Shown here: piece by piece, positions 8,708 through 17,734 of the stretch
Layout of the letters: each line of letters opens with the position of its first letter
How positions within the stretch are numbered: position 1 is the first letter of the stretch
NCBI RefSeq assembly: GCF_000346485.2
Contig: NZ_KQ976354.1
Span: forward strand, 10,622,341-10,686,340
DNA: 64,000 nucleotides
Direction of reading: 5' to 3'
Source: Scytonema hofmannii PCC 7110
GTDB taxonomy: Bacteria; Cyanobacteriota; Cyanobacteriia; Cyanobacteriales; Nostocaceae
Position numbers and translations under genes: made by a program
The notes under the pieces: generated by a model
Database searches by the model: none
What the model was told of the DNA's origin: nothing
The model's input: the letters and a program-made list of their open reading frames with translations, nothing else

Positions 8708-9202
8708 ATGGTAAGCAACCCACTGTTAACAATTAAAGATTACGGTCAGAGTATCTGGATGGATAATCTGACCCGTGACTTGATTAAATCTGGTGAACTT
8801 GAACGCATGGTTTTGAGTCGGGGTATTTGTGGGATCACTTCTAACCCGGCAATTTTTGAAAAAGCGATCGCAGGTAACGCGCTATATGATACTGGTATCG
8901 AAGCAGGAATTCGTGCAGGTTTACCTGTCTACAAAATTTACGAATCCCTCATCTTTGATGATATCCGCAATGCCTGCGATATTTTCCGACCTATTTATAA
9001 AGAGTCAGGTGGTTTGGACGGCTATGTGAGCATCGAAGTCCCCCCGACGATTGCTCACAACACAGAAGCCACGATTGAAGAAGCGCAACGCTATTATTAT
9101 GAGATTGGGCAGGAAAATGTGATGATTAAAATTCCCGGTACTCTCAGTGGCGCACCCGCAATAGAACAGGTTATAGGATTGGTGAAAGAAAAAAAAGGTT
9201 AG
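8708..9202 (+). pseudogene. tal: Transaldolase, truncated after the catalytic-lysine strand
   Basis: The first 164 codons match the start of a cyanobacterial transaldolase: QSIWMDNLTRDLI, GICGITSNPAIFEKAI, DGYVSIEVPPTIAHNTE and ENVMIKIPGT, whose Lys is the Schiff-base residue. A complete enzyme has well over 300 residues. Here the frame leaves the family at GTLSGAPAIEQVIG and stops after a lysine run, so more than half of the beta-barrel is missing. It cannot be an active pentose-phosphate enzyme. The downstream 9203-9269 shows no trace of the missing part, so this is a deletion rather than a simple frameshift. The functional transaldolase must lie elsewhere in the genome. Confidence 0.85.
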
Positions 9203-9269
9203 GCTATTGTTATAACCAGTTTGGCTGAGCAAGTTCGTTCAACATTCATTAAAACAAAACAACTTCACC

Positions 9270-9476
9270 ATGTTCTTACAAAATAAGCAGACCGATAGTC
9301 TAGTAGAGATCCGTGACCTAGAGGCATTAATTAGTGCTACAAAAAATACTGTCCTTGGTCAATCTCAGCAAGGAGAAGAGGAACAAGATCCTGAACAATT
9401 TAAGAAAGAAAATTTAGTATTCCCTTCTGGTGAGAACCTACCACGTTGTTGGATAGATGAAAATTATAGAAAATAA
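9270..9476 (+). CDS. Small conserved protein, copy 2 of a local duplication
   Basis: A 68-residue paralogue of the 7430-7654 product, starting MFLQNKQTDSLVEIRDLEAL and containing LVFPSGENLPRCWIDENY. It lacks the extra C-terminal residues of copy 1 and has Arg-Cys where copy 1 has Cys-Cys. The two ORFs and part of their 3' flanks align, so they arose by duplication of a segment of roughly 290 bp; the intervening 1.6 kb now contains the repeat protein and the decayed transaldolase. Function unknown; conservation of the LVFPSGE.LP.CW core in both copies argues that both are or were under selection. Confidence 0.7.
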   Translation: MFLQNKQTDSLVEIRDLEALISATKNTVLGQSQQGEEEQDPEQFKKENLVFPSGENLPRCWIDENYRK

Positions 9477-9595
9477 AGGCTTAGAGTAAGAGTGATAATC
9501 TCAATGCAAATATCTATACTTATATAGTTGACTGAGGTTAAATAAAGGAAATTCAAGTTGAATCTAAATAAACCTTAGCAAAAGTAGAAGCGTCT

Positions 9596-10243
9596 ATGAC
9601 ATACGTAAATCGAAATGTGGATAATATCGTTACTGAGCCTGCTATTGTTAATCAATCGAGCGATTACCACGACCGTGTTCGTTGGGGTTCAATTATTTCT
9701 GGTTTGTTAGTTGCCATAGCGACTCAGTTGATTTTGAGCGCTTTATTTGGTGCAATTGGTGCAGGCACTGTTGAAGGTTCTGGTAGACCTAGAACAATTG
9801 CAGATAATGTTGCTGGTAATGTAGGAATTTGGTCAACTATTGGTTTGTTGATTTCTCTATTTACTGGTGGTTGGGTAACAGCTCGTGCTTGTGGTCCAAT
9901 GAATCGCAATACTGCTCTTCTCAACGGTGCGATTCTTTGGGCAACAACCTTAGTATTAAGCTCTTGGTTACTAGCAAATGGTGTCTCAGGTGCTTTTGGT
10001 GTTGCGGCTTCCAATGCTGGAGAAGTTGTTAACCAAGTACAACAGCAGGGTGGTGTGAACTTACCGCAGAATGCACCTAACATATCTGCTCAACAAGCGC
10101 GTGATGTTGCTGCAAATGTACGTCAAGGATTGTGGTGGTTTGTCTTCGGTTCCTTGTTAGGTTTACTTGCCTCAATGATTGGCGCTGTTGCTGGCGCTCG
10201 CAGCCCTCGCGTACATAGGAGCGAAGTATACACTAATACGTAA
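9596..10243 (+). CDS. Polytopic membrane protein, unknown function
   Basis: A 215-residue membrane protein with four hydrophobic segments: about 30-57 (IISGLLVAIATQLILSALFG), 76-95 (GIWSTIGLLISLFTGGWVTA), 105-130 and 177-200 (WWFVFGSLLGLLASMIGAVA). The N-terminus is polar with DYHDRVRWGS just before helix 1, and a Gln-rich loop (VNQVQQQGGVNLPQNAPN) separates the last two helices. The layout resembles small YrzE/TIGR04086-like bacterial membrane proteins, but this is a topology impression. It stands at the end of the stress-type cluster, about 120 bp after copy 2 of the small gene, and could share its transcript. Confidence 0.72.
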   Translation: MTYVNRNVDNIVTEPAIVNQSSDYHDRVRWGSIISGLLVAIATQLILSALFGAIGAGTVEGSGRPRTIADNVAGNVGIWSTIGLLISLFTGGWVTARACGPMNRNTALLNGAILWATTLVLSSWLLANGVSGAFGVAASNAGEVVNQVQQQGGVNLPQNAPNISAQQARDVAANVRQGLWWFVFGSLLGLLASMIGAVAGARSPRVHRSEVYTNT

Positions 10244-10483
10244 TTTGAGGCGATCTCTCCTAGGGCTAGACATCCGCCTTCATCCCAATGTGGCTTCTTC
10301 GGGAGTGCGTTGGTGGGAAATTGATGTGACTTGGTGGACGATTCAAGCTTTGAATATTTTGGTTTTAGCTAAAAAAATTGTGTCTTGACGCACGTTCGCG
10401 GCATTGACTTACCCGATAGTACTGGTATTAAATTTGGCAATTCAGGTGCGAAGCAATAAAACAAGATGAAAAGCTGAGACCAT

Positions 10484-10510
10484 GTAGGGGCGCAAGGCAT
10501 TGCGCCCTAC
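10484..10510. repeat. Palindromic GTAGGGGCGCA repeat
   Basis: Inverted repeat with arms GTAGGGGCGCA and TGCGCCCTAC around a short loop. A close relative occurs at about 33841-33869 (GTAGGGGCGCGGCGGC..GCGCCCCTAC). This is an interspersed cyanobacterial palindrome, here between two convergent genes. Confidence 0.7.
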
Positions 10511-10529
10511 TAACCCTAACCACTAGCTA

Positions 10530-11828
10530 CTAACGAACTTGCTTCCTAGAGGCACCAGAACTTAAAAACAGTACAATCAACAGCAACACAAAAGGCGCGA
10601 TCGCTGATGGCTCTGGGACTCTTTCTACCTTCCCTGGTGGATAAATAACACTTGGAGTACAAGGAATCTCAGTCACTTGGCTGGAGTTGCCAGGTAAACC
10701 ACATCCACTAGGGGTGGTTGGAGGAATAATATCGGGAGGTGTTGTTCCGACAGTTAAAGGTGGTTGACCGGAAGCGCGATCGTTATTATCTCCACCACCT
10801 AAAGATAAAAGAAGAAGTAATAAAACAAGCCCGCCACCTCCAATAAACCAACCTGTCAATGAATTTCCAGAACCTTGTTGGACAAGAGCACTTTCTGGAA
10901 CTATATTTTCTGGGATTGTACGTTCTGGAATTGTAGAAGGAACGTCAAGAGCGATCGCATCCGGGGCTAAGAAGACTGGATTCATTCCTACAAACACATC
11001 TGGTGAGAGACCCTCGCCAGTTAGTTGGTCGAATTCTGGAGGAATCCCAATATTTGGGCGTCCAAATGGCGTATTTTCTGTATGGAATGGTACGGAGAGC
11101 ACATCGAGAATGCTATCTTCAAGTAGCTTCTGATTGCCAGTGCTTAATGCCTGTTTTGCTATGGAAATTTTCTCCAAATAAAATTTCGTCATCTCTTGCG
11201 GTAAATTCAGAGCTTGAACCTGCATCTCGATATTGGGAATTTTTGCCATTTCCTCGTACAGCAAACGTCCAAAAGAATACTTCAAGTTCAACAACCCACT
11301 GCGAAGGTCAAGGGAATTACCAACTCCCTGCAATGGTGTCCAATAAAAATTTTTAGTGACAAGCCCCAAACCTGATACAGGAGACTGTTTCACTGTCCCG
11401 CCAAGAAGATATCGATATCCATCCACAACTTTGGGGGTGTCATCTTGCCAAAATGAAGCATATGGCGTTTGAGCAAGATTGCGATCGTTATTGTAAAAAG
11501 CAGCAAATTTGCGGAGGTTTTCTTCTCCTCCAGCTGCTCTTATCAATAGGTCTTGATAGCTGGGTCTACTTCTAGCTGCTAATAATTCCTCAAGAACTGC
11601 TGCAGTTTTGTTACAGTTGAGACCGTATCCGATCGCGCATGCGGGAATACCTCGCATTTGGCTCAATTTTTGCCCTGATATCTGGTATTGGAGATAATTA
11701 GTTTCCAGTCCCCGTTGGACTCCATAGCGCCCAAGGTTTAGCTGGGCAAATACTTCCTTATAAGGGATGAGTACTGATGCAAAACAATAAAATGCAATTG
11801 TGATTTTCTTCGTCAATGGCTTCAACAA
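10530..11828 (-). CDS. PEP-CTERM sorting-signal protein
   Basis: A 432-residue exported protein. It has an N-terminal signal (ITIAFYCFASVLIPYKEVFA) and a C-terminal PEP-CTERM tripartite tail: VPEPSAIAPF, a hydrophobic helix (VLLLIVLFLSS) and a basic end (RKQVR). Such tails are processed by an exosortase in the family. A second hydrophobic stretch (LTGWFIGGGGLVLLLLLLSL, about residues 325-345) precedes a Pro/Thr-rich spacer. The main domain (about 30-320) is alpha-helical and resembles cyanobacterial proteins with C-terminal anchors of unknown role; the GIPACAIGYGLNC segment has two Cys that may pair outside the cell. The gene for a secreted protein lies 16 bp upstream on the same strand, so the two are probably one transcript. 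Confidence 0.75.
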   Translation of the reverse strand: MLKPLTKKITIAFYCFASVLIPYKEVFAQLNLGRYGVQRGLETNYLQYQISGQKLSQMRGIPACAIGYGLNCNKTAAVLEELLAARSRPSYQDLLIRAAGGEENLRKFAAFYNNDRNLAQTPYASFWQDDTPKVVDGYRYLLGGTVKQSPVSGLGLVTKNFYWTPLQGVGNSLDLRSGLLNLKYSFGRLLYEEMAKIPNIEMQVQALNLPQEMTKFYLEKISIAKQALSTGNQKLLEDSILDVLSVPFHTENTPFGRPNIGIPPEFDQLTGEGLSPDVFVGMNPVFLAPDAIALDVPSTIPERTIPENIVPESALVQQGSGNSLTGWFIGGGGLVLLLLLLSLGGGDNNDRASGQPPLTVGTTPPDIIPPTTPSGCGLPGNSSQVTEIPCTPSVIYPPGKVERVPEPSAIAPFVLLLIVLFLSSGASRKQVR

Positions 11829-11844
11829 GATCCACCTCCATTAA

Positions 11845-12513
11845 CTAGGGTTTCTTCAAATCCTTAAGCTCTAAAAAGACTGGAGAAGAACTTAATTTCT
11901 GAGGTAAGTCAAGGTTAATCGTAATTGCCGTCCCCTTAATTTGTCCCTGGCTAATACGGTTGTAAAAAACGAACGCTGGATTGGGCTGATTAAAGAGATA
12001 GCCCTGTTCTGAAGGTTGTACCTTCCCTTGCTTGATGAGTGTAATAAAGGTTTCTATGTATTGCCGTATGTTAGGCAAGTTCTTCGGATTTGTGCTTGTG
12101 TGATTTTGAATCAGCATGAGAAACAAGTCTAAACTGCGGCTGTCTTGTTCCTCAATCATGCGATCGTTCTCTAAAAAAGAACTTGCTACAAGCTTTTTAT
12201 CGATCTGCTGAACCTTGAAGAGAGTGTAATAGCGTCCTGATTTTCGAGGATCGTTAACGTAACAGACCCAAGAACCATCGTGAGTCTGTGTAAAACCTTG
12301 TTGTGCGAGGTAGGAAAGTAAAGAGTTGCTTTTCTCGCTTGTGGAAGGTAGTAAATTATTTACAACATCGAAAGAACAAATCTTCTGTGGTGTTGTCTGT
12401 GTTGTTTTTTGGGGATTCATTGGAGCCTGTTGTGCTGTTGCAAAGTTAGACGCACTAACAGATGCAGACACAGACAGAACAAGTGTGCTAATCCAAGAAA
12501 GACTAACATTCAT
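11845..12513 (-). CDS. Secreted protein, ICSFD-family paralogue A
   Basis: I place the start at the ATG at 12513 because it opens a signal peptide (MNVSLSWISTLVLSVSASVS, cleavage near ATA-Q); the longer frame to 12600 adds a basic, non-signal extension. The mature protein contains KICSFDVVNNLLP, GSWVCYVNDPRKSGRYYTLF, SLDLFLMLIQNHT and GTAITINLDLP. The same landmarks recur in the gene at 16465-17085, so these are paralogues. Two conserved Cys may form a disulfide. Function unknown. It sits 16 bp before the PEP-CTERM gene and is probably its operon partner. Confidence 0.72.
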   Translation of the reverse strand: MNVSLSWISTLVLSVSASVSASNFATAQQAPMNPQKTTQTTPQKICSFDVVNNLLPSTSEKSNSLLSYLAQQGFTQTHDGSWVCYVNDPRKSGRYYTLFKVQQIDKKLVASSFLENDRMIEEQDSRSLDLFLMLIQNHTSTNPKNLPNIRQYIETFITLIKQGKVQPSEQGYLFNQPNPAFVFYNRISQGQIKGTAITINLDLPQKLSSSPVFLELKDLKKP

Positions 12514-12592
12514 AATCTTTGGTGTGTGAGTTGCAATAGAGAGTGGTGGCGAAGTCTTTCTCGAAGATCGCCTAATTAACGTGAATTCGACA

Positions 12593-12699
12593 GACCTCAC
12601 CCTCCCAACCTCCCTCTCCTTTTAGAAGAGGGAGGAGCAATCTAATAATCGGGGTTTGAAGCCCCTCTCCTTGAAGGAGAGGGGTTTGGGGTGAGGTCT
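12593..12699. repeat. Inverted repeat of the GAGAGGGG/CCCTCTCC type
   Basis: GACCTCACC at 12593 pairs with GGTGAGGTC at 12691-12699, enclosing two inner hairpins (CTCTCCTTTTAGAAGAGGGAG and CCCCTCTCCTTGAAGGAGAGGGG). A related block (CCTCACCCTAGCCCTCTCCC, GGGATGAGGG) occurs at about 44698-44790. This is an interspersed repeat rather than a gene-specific terminator. Confidence 0.7.
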
Positions 12700-12840
12700 G
12701 ATTTGGCTTCGTCGAACTCACGTCCAATTAAGTACAACCAGAAACAGAATGTGCAATCTTAACTATAGAAACGGGAAAGGATAGTCCGTTTGCTCGGAGA
12801 CTGGTAAATGGAAGCTAAGGATTTCTAGGACATTAACTAT

Positions 12841-12907
12841 CCCATCCTGTGGGACGGGCGTCCCCACCCGTCCTTTATTTGTGGCGGGCGGGGACGCCCG
12901 CACCACA
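12841..12907. repeat. GGGCGTCCCC palindrome family, copy 1
   Basis: CCTGTGGGACGGGCGTCCCC on the left is mirrored by GGGGACGCCCGCACCAC on the right. Relatives lie at 16384-16447, 38213-38275, 44588-44618 and 46714-46848. All are intergenic and all are strongly self-complementary, consistent with non-autonomous mobile repeats. Confidence 0.75.
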
Positions 12908-13433
12908 ATAAATTTGGGATATTTGTTTATTTGGAAGTCCCCTACAATACTCAATCATCAGATCCAACAGCTGAGTTTTGCTGTGTGCAAGTTACAATCG
13001 TCAAAACTTATCAAATAAACGGCTTATTATTCTACCATTAACGAATTTTTTGGCAAACAAAACTGTAGATCTCAATGAAGCCATAGAGATACTTTCCTCT
13101 CTCTTTATTAAAGATTTAAAAAGATGCTTTTTTTGGACAATGTAACCTCTCCAACCTAGGGCGATCGCACCAGTTGTTGATAATGTTGAACAGATTACTT
13201 GATCCTTAACTCCCTGATGATACCCAAATAGTTTTTACTAGTTTTCAAGACTTCTAAAATGCTGACTTGATTCTAGCACTTTAGAGACGAACAAAATAAA
13301 ACAATATAGTAGTTTGTTGAATATTGCAAGTAGGTTTGCCGATTTTTAATTATTAAATTAAGTAATCTTTTGGCGGTTCGGGAGTAAGATTGAGACAATG
13401 GGAGTGCAGTCATAGCCACAAGTTATATCAGTC
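12908..13433. other. AT-rich leader region of fni
   Basis: About 525 bp without a supportable gene. It contains one HIP1 octamer near 13161 and presumably the promoter for the isomerase gene. No clear riboswitch or operator was seen. Confidence 0.4.
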
Positions 13434-14483
13434 GTGAACTCTCAAACAAGCACTCCCGCAGCAACGCAGTCCCGCAAAGCAGATCACATCCGTATTTGCC
13501 TGGAAGAAGATGTTCAATTTCATCAAACGACTAATGGATTGGAACACTACCGCTTCACTCATTGTTGCCTACCGGAAATAAATATTGACGAAATTGACAT
13601 CAGGACTCAGTTTTTAGGCAAACAACTTGGTGCGCCCCTGCTGATTTCTTCCATGACTGGAGGAACTGAACAGGCGGGAGTCATAAACTGTCGCCTTGCG
13701 GAAGTTGCTCAGCACTACAAATTGGCGATGGGCGTAGGTTCCCAACGGGTAGCAGTAGAAAAACCTCAAGTTGCTGAGAGTTTTGCAGTTCGGAAGTATG
13801 CTCCTGATATTCTTCTGTTCGCTAATTTGGGCGCAGTCCAACTGAACTACAATTACGGTTTGGATGAATGTTTAAAGATAATTGATATTTTGTCAGCCGA
13901 TGCTTTGATTTTGCACATCAACCCCTTACAGGAGTGCATTCAACCTAGAGGTGATAAAAATTTCAAAGAATTAATTGACAAAATAAATAAATTATGCATT
14001 AAATTACCTGTGCCAGTGATTGCGAAGGAAGTTGGTAACGGCATCTCAGATAGAATGGCCCAAAAGCTCATTGCGGCTGGGGTCAAAGCAATTGACGTAG
14101 CTGGTGCGGGAGGGACTTCTTGGGCAAAAGTGGAAAGCGAACGGGCAGAAAATGCTTTACAGCGCCGTTTGGGAAGTACATTTGCCGACTGGGGTTTGCC
14201 TACTGCAGAGTGTATTACCAGTATTCGTGCGATCGCACCTCATGTTCCTTTAATTGCTTCAGGAGGATTGCGTCATGGATTGGATGTAGCAAAAGCACTA
14301 GCGTTAGGGGCAGATATTGCAGGATTGGCTATGCCTTTTTTACAAGCGGCGGCGGCTTCTGATGTAGCTGTGCGGGAATTAGCAGAGGTATTAATTGCTG
14401 AAATGACTACCGTGCTATTTTGTACTGGCAACGCTACACTAGATGAACTAAGGTGTTCCGAAAGTTTACAACGCATAAAATAA
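13434..14483 (+). CDS. fni: Type 2 isopentenyl-diphosphate delta-isomerase
   Basis: A 349-residue FMN/NADPH-dependent isomerase interconverting IPP and DMAPP at the end of the MEP pathway. Motifs run in the family order: [10 protein letters not shown] near the N-terminus, [26 protein letters not shown] (substrate/Mg site), [24 protein letters not shown] and IASGGLRHG (FMN phosphate). All are intact and the length is normal. The start is GTG at 13434; no in-frame ATG gives a better N-terminus. Cyanobacteria use this type-2 enzyme to supply carotenoids, phytol and quinones. The sppA gene begins 54 bp downstream across a short TGACCAA-type repeat, so cotranscription is possible but a functional link is not expected. 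Confidence 0.93.
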   Translation: MNSQTSTPAATQSRKADHIRICLEEDVQFHQTTNGLEHYRFTHCCLPEINIDEIDIRTQFLGKQLGAPLLISSMTGGTEQAGVINCRLAEVAQHYKLAMGVGSQRVAVEKPQVAESFAVRKYAPDILLFANLGAVQLNYNYGLDECLKIIDILSADALILHINPLQECIQPRGDKNFKELIDKINKLCIKLPVPVIAKEVGNGISDRMAQKLIAAGVKAIDVAGAGGTSWAKVESERAENALQRRLGSTFADWGLPTAECITSIRAIAPHVPLIASGGLRHGLDVAKALALGADIAGLAMPFLQAAAASDVAVRELAEVLIAEMTTVLFCTGNATLDELRCSESLQRIK

Positions 14484-14487
14484 GTAT

Positions 14488-14528
14488 TGACCAATGACCA
14501 ATGACCAACGACTAATGACCAATGACCA
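14488..14528 (+). repeat. Heptanucleotide STRR (ATGACCA)n
   Basis: About five imperfect copies of a 7-base unit fill the short gap between fni and sppA. The array ends only a few bases before the sppA ATG. Confidence 0.8.
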
Positions 14529-14537
14529 TTAACTAAA

Positions 14538-16373
14538 ATGCGTAATTTTCTCAAACAAACTTTTGCCAGTTTAGTTGGCAGCCTCTTGGGGTTATTCATC
14601 TTTTGCGGTTTGGGTACTACTGGGCTACTCTTGCTGCTCTTTGCTGCTGCTTCTTCTAAAGATGTTGGTCCTCTAGTGAAAGATAAGTCAATGCTGGTGT
14701 TTGACTTGTCGATGAACATTACTGATGGCGAACCCAGCACGGGCGAATTGCTGGAAAAAGCATTATCAGGTGAGGAAGTCAACAGGATGTCTCTCCGCAG
14801 CATTCTGAATGCTTTGGAAAAAGCACGTCTAGACAAGCGAATTATTGGCATATATTTGGATGCTAGCCGCACATCACAAGGAAGTGTTGCAGGTTTTGCC
14901 ACTCTTAAAGAAATCCGCCAAGAACTGGAGAAATTTCGCGCCGCAGGTAAAAAGATTGTCGCCTATGGCTCGGATTGGGGGGAAAGGGAATATTACCTGA
15001 GTTCGGTGGCAGATAATATCGTGGTTAACCCCTTGGGAGCGATGGAAGTTAATGGTTTGAGTACACAGCCCATGTTTTTTGCAGGAGCATTGCAAAAGTA
15101 TGGGGTTGGCGTTCAAGTCGTGCGAGTTGGTAAGTTCAAGGGAGCCGTTGAACCGTTTGTCCTCACAAAGCTAAGTACAGAAAACCGCCAGCAAATTCAA
15201 ACTTTATTAAATGATGTTTGGACAGAGTGGCGAACAGTTGTAGGGTCGAGTCGCAAAATAGCCCCTACCCAATTACAAAATATTGTCGATAATCAAGCGT
15301 TGTTGCTGGCTGAGCAAGCCAAAGCCAATCGGTTGGTAGATAAGGTGGCTTATTTTGATGAAGTGGTTTCAGACCTGAAAAAGTTAACTGAGAGCGATAA
15401 AGATGAGAGAACGTTCCGCCAAATTAACATCAATGAGTATGCAGCAGTTCCCGGCAAATCCTTGGGTATAGAACGTGAATCGAAAAACAAAATCGCCGTT
15501 GTTTATGCTGAAGGTGAAATAGTCGAAGGTCAAGGTGAGAATGGAGAAATAGGAGGCGATCGCTTTGCCAAAATCTTCCGTCAGTTGCGCCAAGATAAAA
15601 ACGTTAAGGCTGTTGTGCTGCGAATTAACAGCCCCGGTGGAAGCGCTACTGCATCTGAGGTCATGCAAAGAGAAGTGCGATTGACTCATCAAGAAAAACC
15701 TGTTGTAGTGTCGATGGGTGACATTGCTGCTTCTGGTGGCTATTGGATTGCCACTGACTCCAAACGGATTTTTGCTGAACCCAACACCATCACAGGTTCT
15801 ATTGGTGTATTTGGAGTGCTTATCAATGCTCAAAAATTGGCAAATGATAACGGAATCACCTGGGATTCAGTCAAAACAGGGAAATATGCTGATGTTCAAA
15901 CAGTCGCTCGTCCCAAATCTCCCGAAGAACTGGCACTATACCAGCGTAATGTTAACCGCGTTTACAGTGTATTTATAAATAAAGTCGCACAAGGTCGGAA
16001 ACTGTCAGAACAAAAGGTGGTTGAGATTGCTCAAGGACGGGTTTGGTCGGGTGTTGCAGCGAAGAAAATAGGTTTGGTGGATGAAATTGGGGGTTTGGAT
16101 TCTGCCATGAAACACGCCGCTTCCGCCGCAAATCTGGGAGATAATTGGGAGGTGCAGGAATATCCTCGATTGGGAACTCTTGAGGAGCGTTTATTTGGGC
16201 GAGCAGCGCAGGAGACACAGGCTATCCTGGGGATAGATAAACTTAAGCTAAGAGCTCCAGACCCTTTGATGGCTGAATTTGAAAAACTTCAAAAAGAACT
16301 GGCGATCGTACAAAAAATGAACGATTCCCTGGGCATTTATGCTCGCCTACCCATCAACCTCCGAATTGAGTAA
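14538..16373 (+). CDS. sppA: Signal peptide peptidase SppA, 67K type
   Basis: A 611-residue membrane-anchored serine protease of the long, duplicated-domain SppA type. One N-terminal membrane segment (LLGLFIFCGLGTTGLLLLLF, about 16-40) anchors it. The N-terminal half carries the general-base Lys in VGKFKGAVEPF. The C-terminal half carries the nucleophilic Ser in DIAASGGYWIA, preceded by RINSPGGSATASEV. This Lys-Ser dyad split over two domains is the family signature, so the enzyme should cleave leftover signal peptides in the membrane. In cyanobacteria SppA homologues have also been linked to light acclimation. A HIP1 site lies inside the gene. The ATG at 14538 follows a repeat array and lacks a good Shine-Dalgarno. 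Confidence 0.92.
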   Translation: MRNFLKQTFASLVGSLLGLFIFCGLGTTGLLLLLFAAASSKDVGPLVKDKSMLVFDLSMNITDGEPSTGELLEKALSGEEVNRMSLRSILNALEKARLDKRIIGIYLDASRTSQGSVAGFATLKEIRQELEKFRAAGKKIVAYGSDWGEREYYLSSVADNIVVNPLGAMEVNGLSTQPMFFAGALQKYGVGVQVVRVGKFKGAVEPFVLTKLSTENRQQIQTLLNDVWTEWRTVVGSSRKIAPTQLQNIVDNQALLLAEQAKANRLVDKVAYFDEVVSDLKKLTESDKDERTFRQININEYAAVPGKSLGIERESKNKIAVVYAEGEIVEGQGENGEIGGDRFAKIFRQLRQDKNVKAVVLRINSPGGSATASEVMQREVRLTHQEKPVVVSMGDIAASGGYWIATDSKRIFAEPNTITGSIGVFGVLINAQKLANDNGITWDSVKTGKYADVQTVARPKSPEELALYQRNVNRVYSVFINKVAQGRKLSEQKVVEIAQGRVWSGVAAKKIGLVDEIGGLDSAMKHAASAANLGDNWEVQEYPRLGTLEERLFGRAAQETQAILGIDKLKLRAPDPLMAEFEKLQKELAIVQKMNDSLGIYARLPINLRIE

Positions 16374-16383
16374 GCAACCGACT

Positions 16384-16447
16384 CTTGTGGGGTGGGCGTC
16401 CCCGCCCGCCCGTTCTCTGGGACGGGCTTTCCGGCCCATCCCACAAG
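16384..16447. repeat. GGGCGTCCCC palindrome family, copy 2 (terminal inverted repeats)
   Basis: Begins CTTGTGGGGTGGGC and ends GCCCATCCCACAAG, so the termini are inverted repeats with about 12 of 14 matches; the interior is a second palindrome (GTCCCCGCCCGCCCG..ACGGGC). It lies between the convergent sppA and paralogue B genes. Confidence 0.78.
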
Positions 16448-16464
16448 AAATTCCCAGAGAAAAA

Positions 16465-17085
16465 TCAATTTTTGCGGCGTGGCAAGTCAAGATTAATTGT
16501 AATTGCCGTACCCTTCAGTTTTCCCTCTAAAAGAGGGTGGTATAAGATGAACCCATGATTTGGGTGGTCGAAAAGATATCCACGATGTGAAGGTAGTATT
16601 TTCCTGGAGCGGACTTGGGTAATGAAGCTTTCCAGGGAAGAGCGTATAACTTGTCGGTTTACCGGACTTGTGTTGGTGTGATTCTCGATCAGCATCATAA
16701 ACAAGTCTAAGCTGCGGTTGTCTTGACCTGCAATCAAATGACCACTGTCTAAGAAAGTGCTTGCTACAAGCTTTTGATCGATTTCTTGGATCTTGAAGAG
16801 GGTATAGTACCGCCCGATTTTCTGCGAATCATTCACATAACAGACCCAAGAACCATCTGGGTTTTGAATAAATCCTTGCTTTGCTAAGTAAGAAAAGTGT
16901 AAATGACTTTGCTCGCCTAATGGCGGAGGGAGCAAATCTTCTATGGAATCGAAAGAGCAAATCTTTTGCTTTGTTATCTCTGGGTGAGCAACGCTCGTCA
17001 CCTGTGCGATGGCAACACTAGAAATCGCAGCAAGCGCAGACATCTGGAGAGCCAATGTGCTAAACAAACGCCAAACTAAATTCAT
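16465..17085 (-). CDS. Secreted protein, ICSFD-family paralogue B
   Basis: A 206-residue exported protein with a signal peptide (LFSTLALQMSALAAISSVAI, cleavage near AIA-Q). It shares KICSFDSIEDLLP, GSWVCYVNDSQKIGRYYTLF, SLDLFMMLIENHT and GTAITINLDLP with the product of 11845-12513, in the same order and spacing. It lacks that protein's Thr/Gln-rich linker after the signal and its C-terminal extension. No known domain is recognised. There is no PEP-CTERM gene next to this copy, so the pairing seen at 10.5-12.5 kb is not obligatory. Both copies keep the two Cys and the aromatic core, arguing for a retained extracytoplasmic role. Confidence 0.75.
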   Translation of the reverse strand: MNLVWRLFSTLALQMSALAAISSVAIAQVTSVAHPEITKQKICSFDSIEDLLPPPLGEQSHLHFSYLAKQGFIQNPDGSWVCYVNDSQKIGRYYTLFKIQEIDQKLVASTFLDSGHLIAGQDNRSLDLFMMLIENHTNTSPVNRQVIRSSLESFITQVRSRKILPSHRGYLFDHPNHGFILYHPLLEGKLKGTAITINLDLPRRKN

Positions 17086-17482
17086 GTTTTTCCTTCTACT
17101 TTTGTTAAAAAGAATGTCCGAGCGCAGTTTGCAATAGTTGCACGTGCGCTCTTCAGTTAAGGGTCTTCCAAATAAAAAAATTTCCCAAAGTTTCTTGTGG
17201 TGCAGGCGTCTTGCCTGCCATCAATGTCAGTTGTGTGTGGAGATATTCACCCTGAACATCTTTTATGTTGAAGTATAAATATGAGTATCTTGTGAGGATT
17301 TCTACTGAATTCAAGTCCCTTAACAGAAAAATTCCAGCAGACCGCCAAGCATTGACGACAGTGAGGCGATCGGGATATCGTCTGCCTTGGTGTATAGCTG
17401 GATATTATGGGGTCAAAACTACTGACAAAAAGGATAATGATGTGTAAAGTAGTTTTAAGCCAATAACAATTTACCAAATTCT

Positions 17483-17734
17483 ATGCAACCGCCTAAAGAC
17501 ATAAAAACCAAACGCCTCCTCCTTCTTGTTGTTTCTTGTAGTATAGCTGGTGTCATTGTAGGTGGCACTTCAGCTTGGGCGGAAACCAATATGTGCTTGC
17601 AAGCCAATACAGTCACCAGTGAATGCATAACTCAAGACCCAAGAGTTAAAACTATAGAGGGAATGGCAACTGGGTTAATAGCTGGGGCAAGTGCCGCTGT
17701 TGGTGTAGCATGGCAACATTGGCAGGAAAAGTGA
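17483..17734 (+). CDS. Small exported or membrane protein
   Basis: An 83-residue protein with an N-terminal basic region (KDIKTKR) and a hydrophobic helix ending in a plausible signal-peptidase site (GGTSAWA-E). The short mature part has two Cys (NMCLQANTVTSECITQ) and a second weakly hydrophobic, glycine/alanine-rich segment (GMATGLIAGASAAVGVAW). It may be a periplasmic or doubly membrane-associated peptide. No family recognised. The gene stands alone upstream of the RNA methyltransferase, with a 200-bp palindrome-rich gap between. Confidence 0.55.
   Translation: MQPPKDIKTKRLLLLVVSCSIAGVIVGGTSAWAETNMCLQANTVTSECITQDPRVKTIEGMATGLIAGASAAVGVAWQHWQEK

Noticed and set aside
9203-9269. Frameshift continuation of transaldolase
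   Set aside because: No frame in the region before the next gene resembles the missing barrel strands; a deletion explains it better.
12763-12954. A 63-codon minus-strand frame
   Set aside because: Most of it is translation of a GGGCGTCCCC palindrome.
14273-14902. A 209-codon minus-strand frame across the fni-sppA junction
   Set aside because: It is antisense to two conserved genes and runs through an STRR that is open in all frames in that orientation.
17265-17447. A 60-codon frame before the small exported protein
   Set aside because: Lysine-rich start and no motif, with an overlapping frame on the other strand; no evidence for coding.
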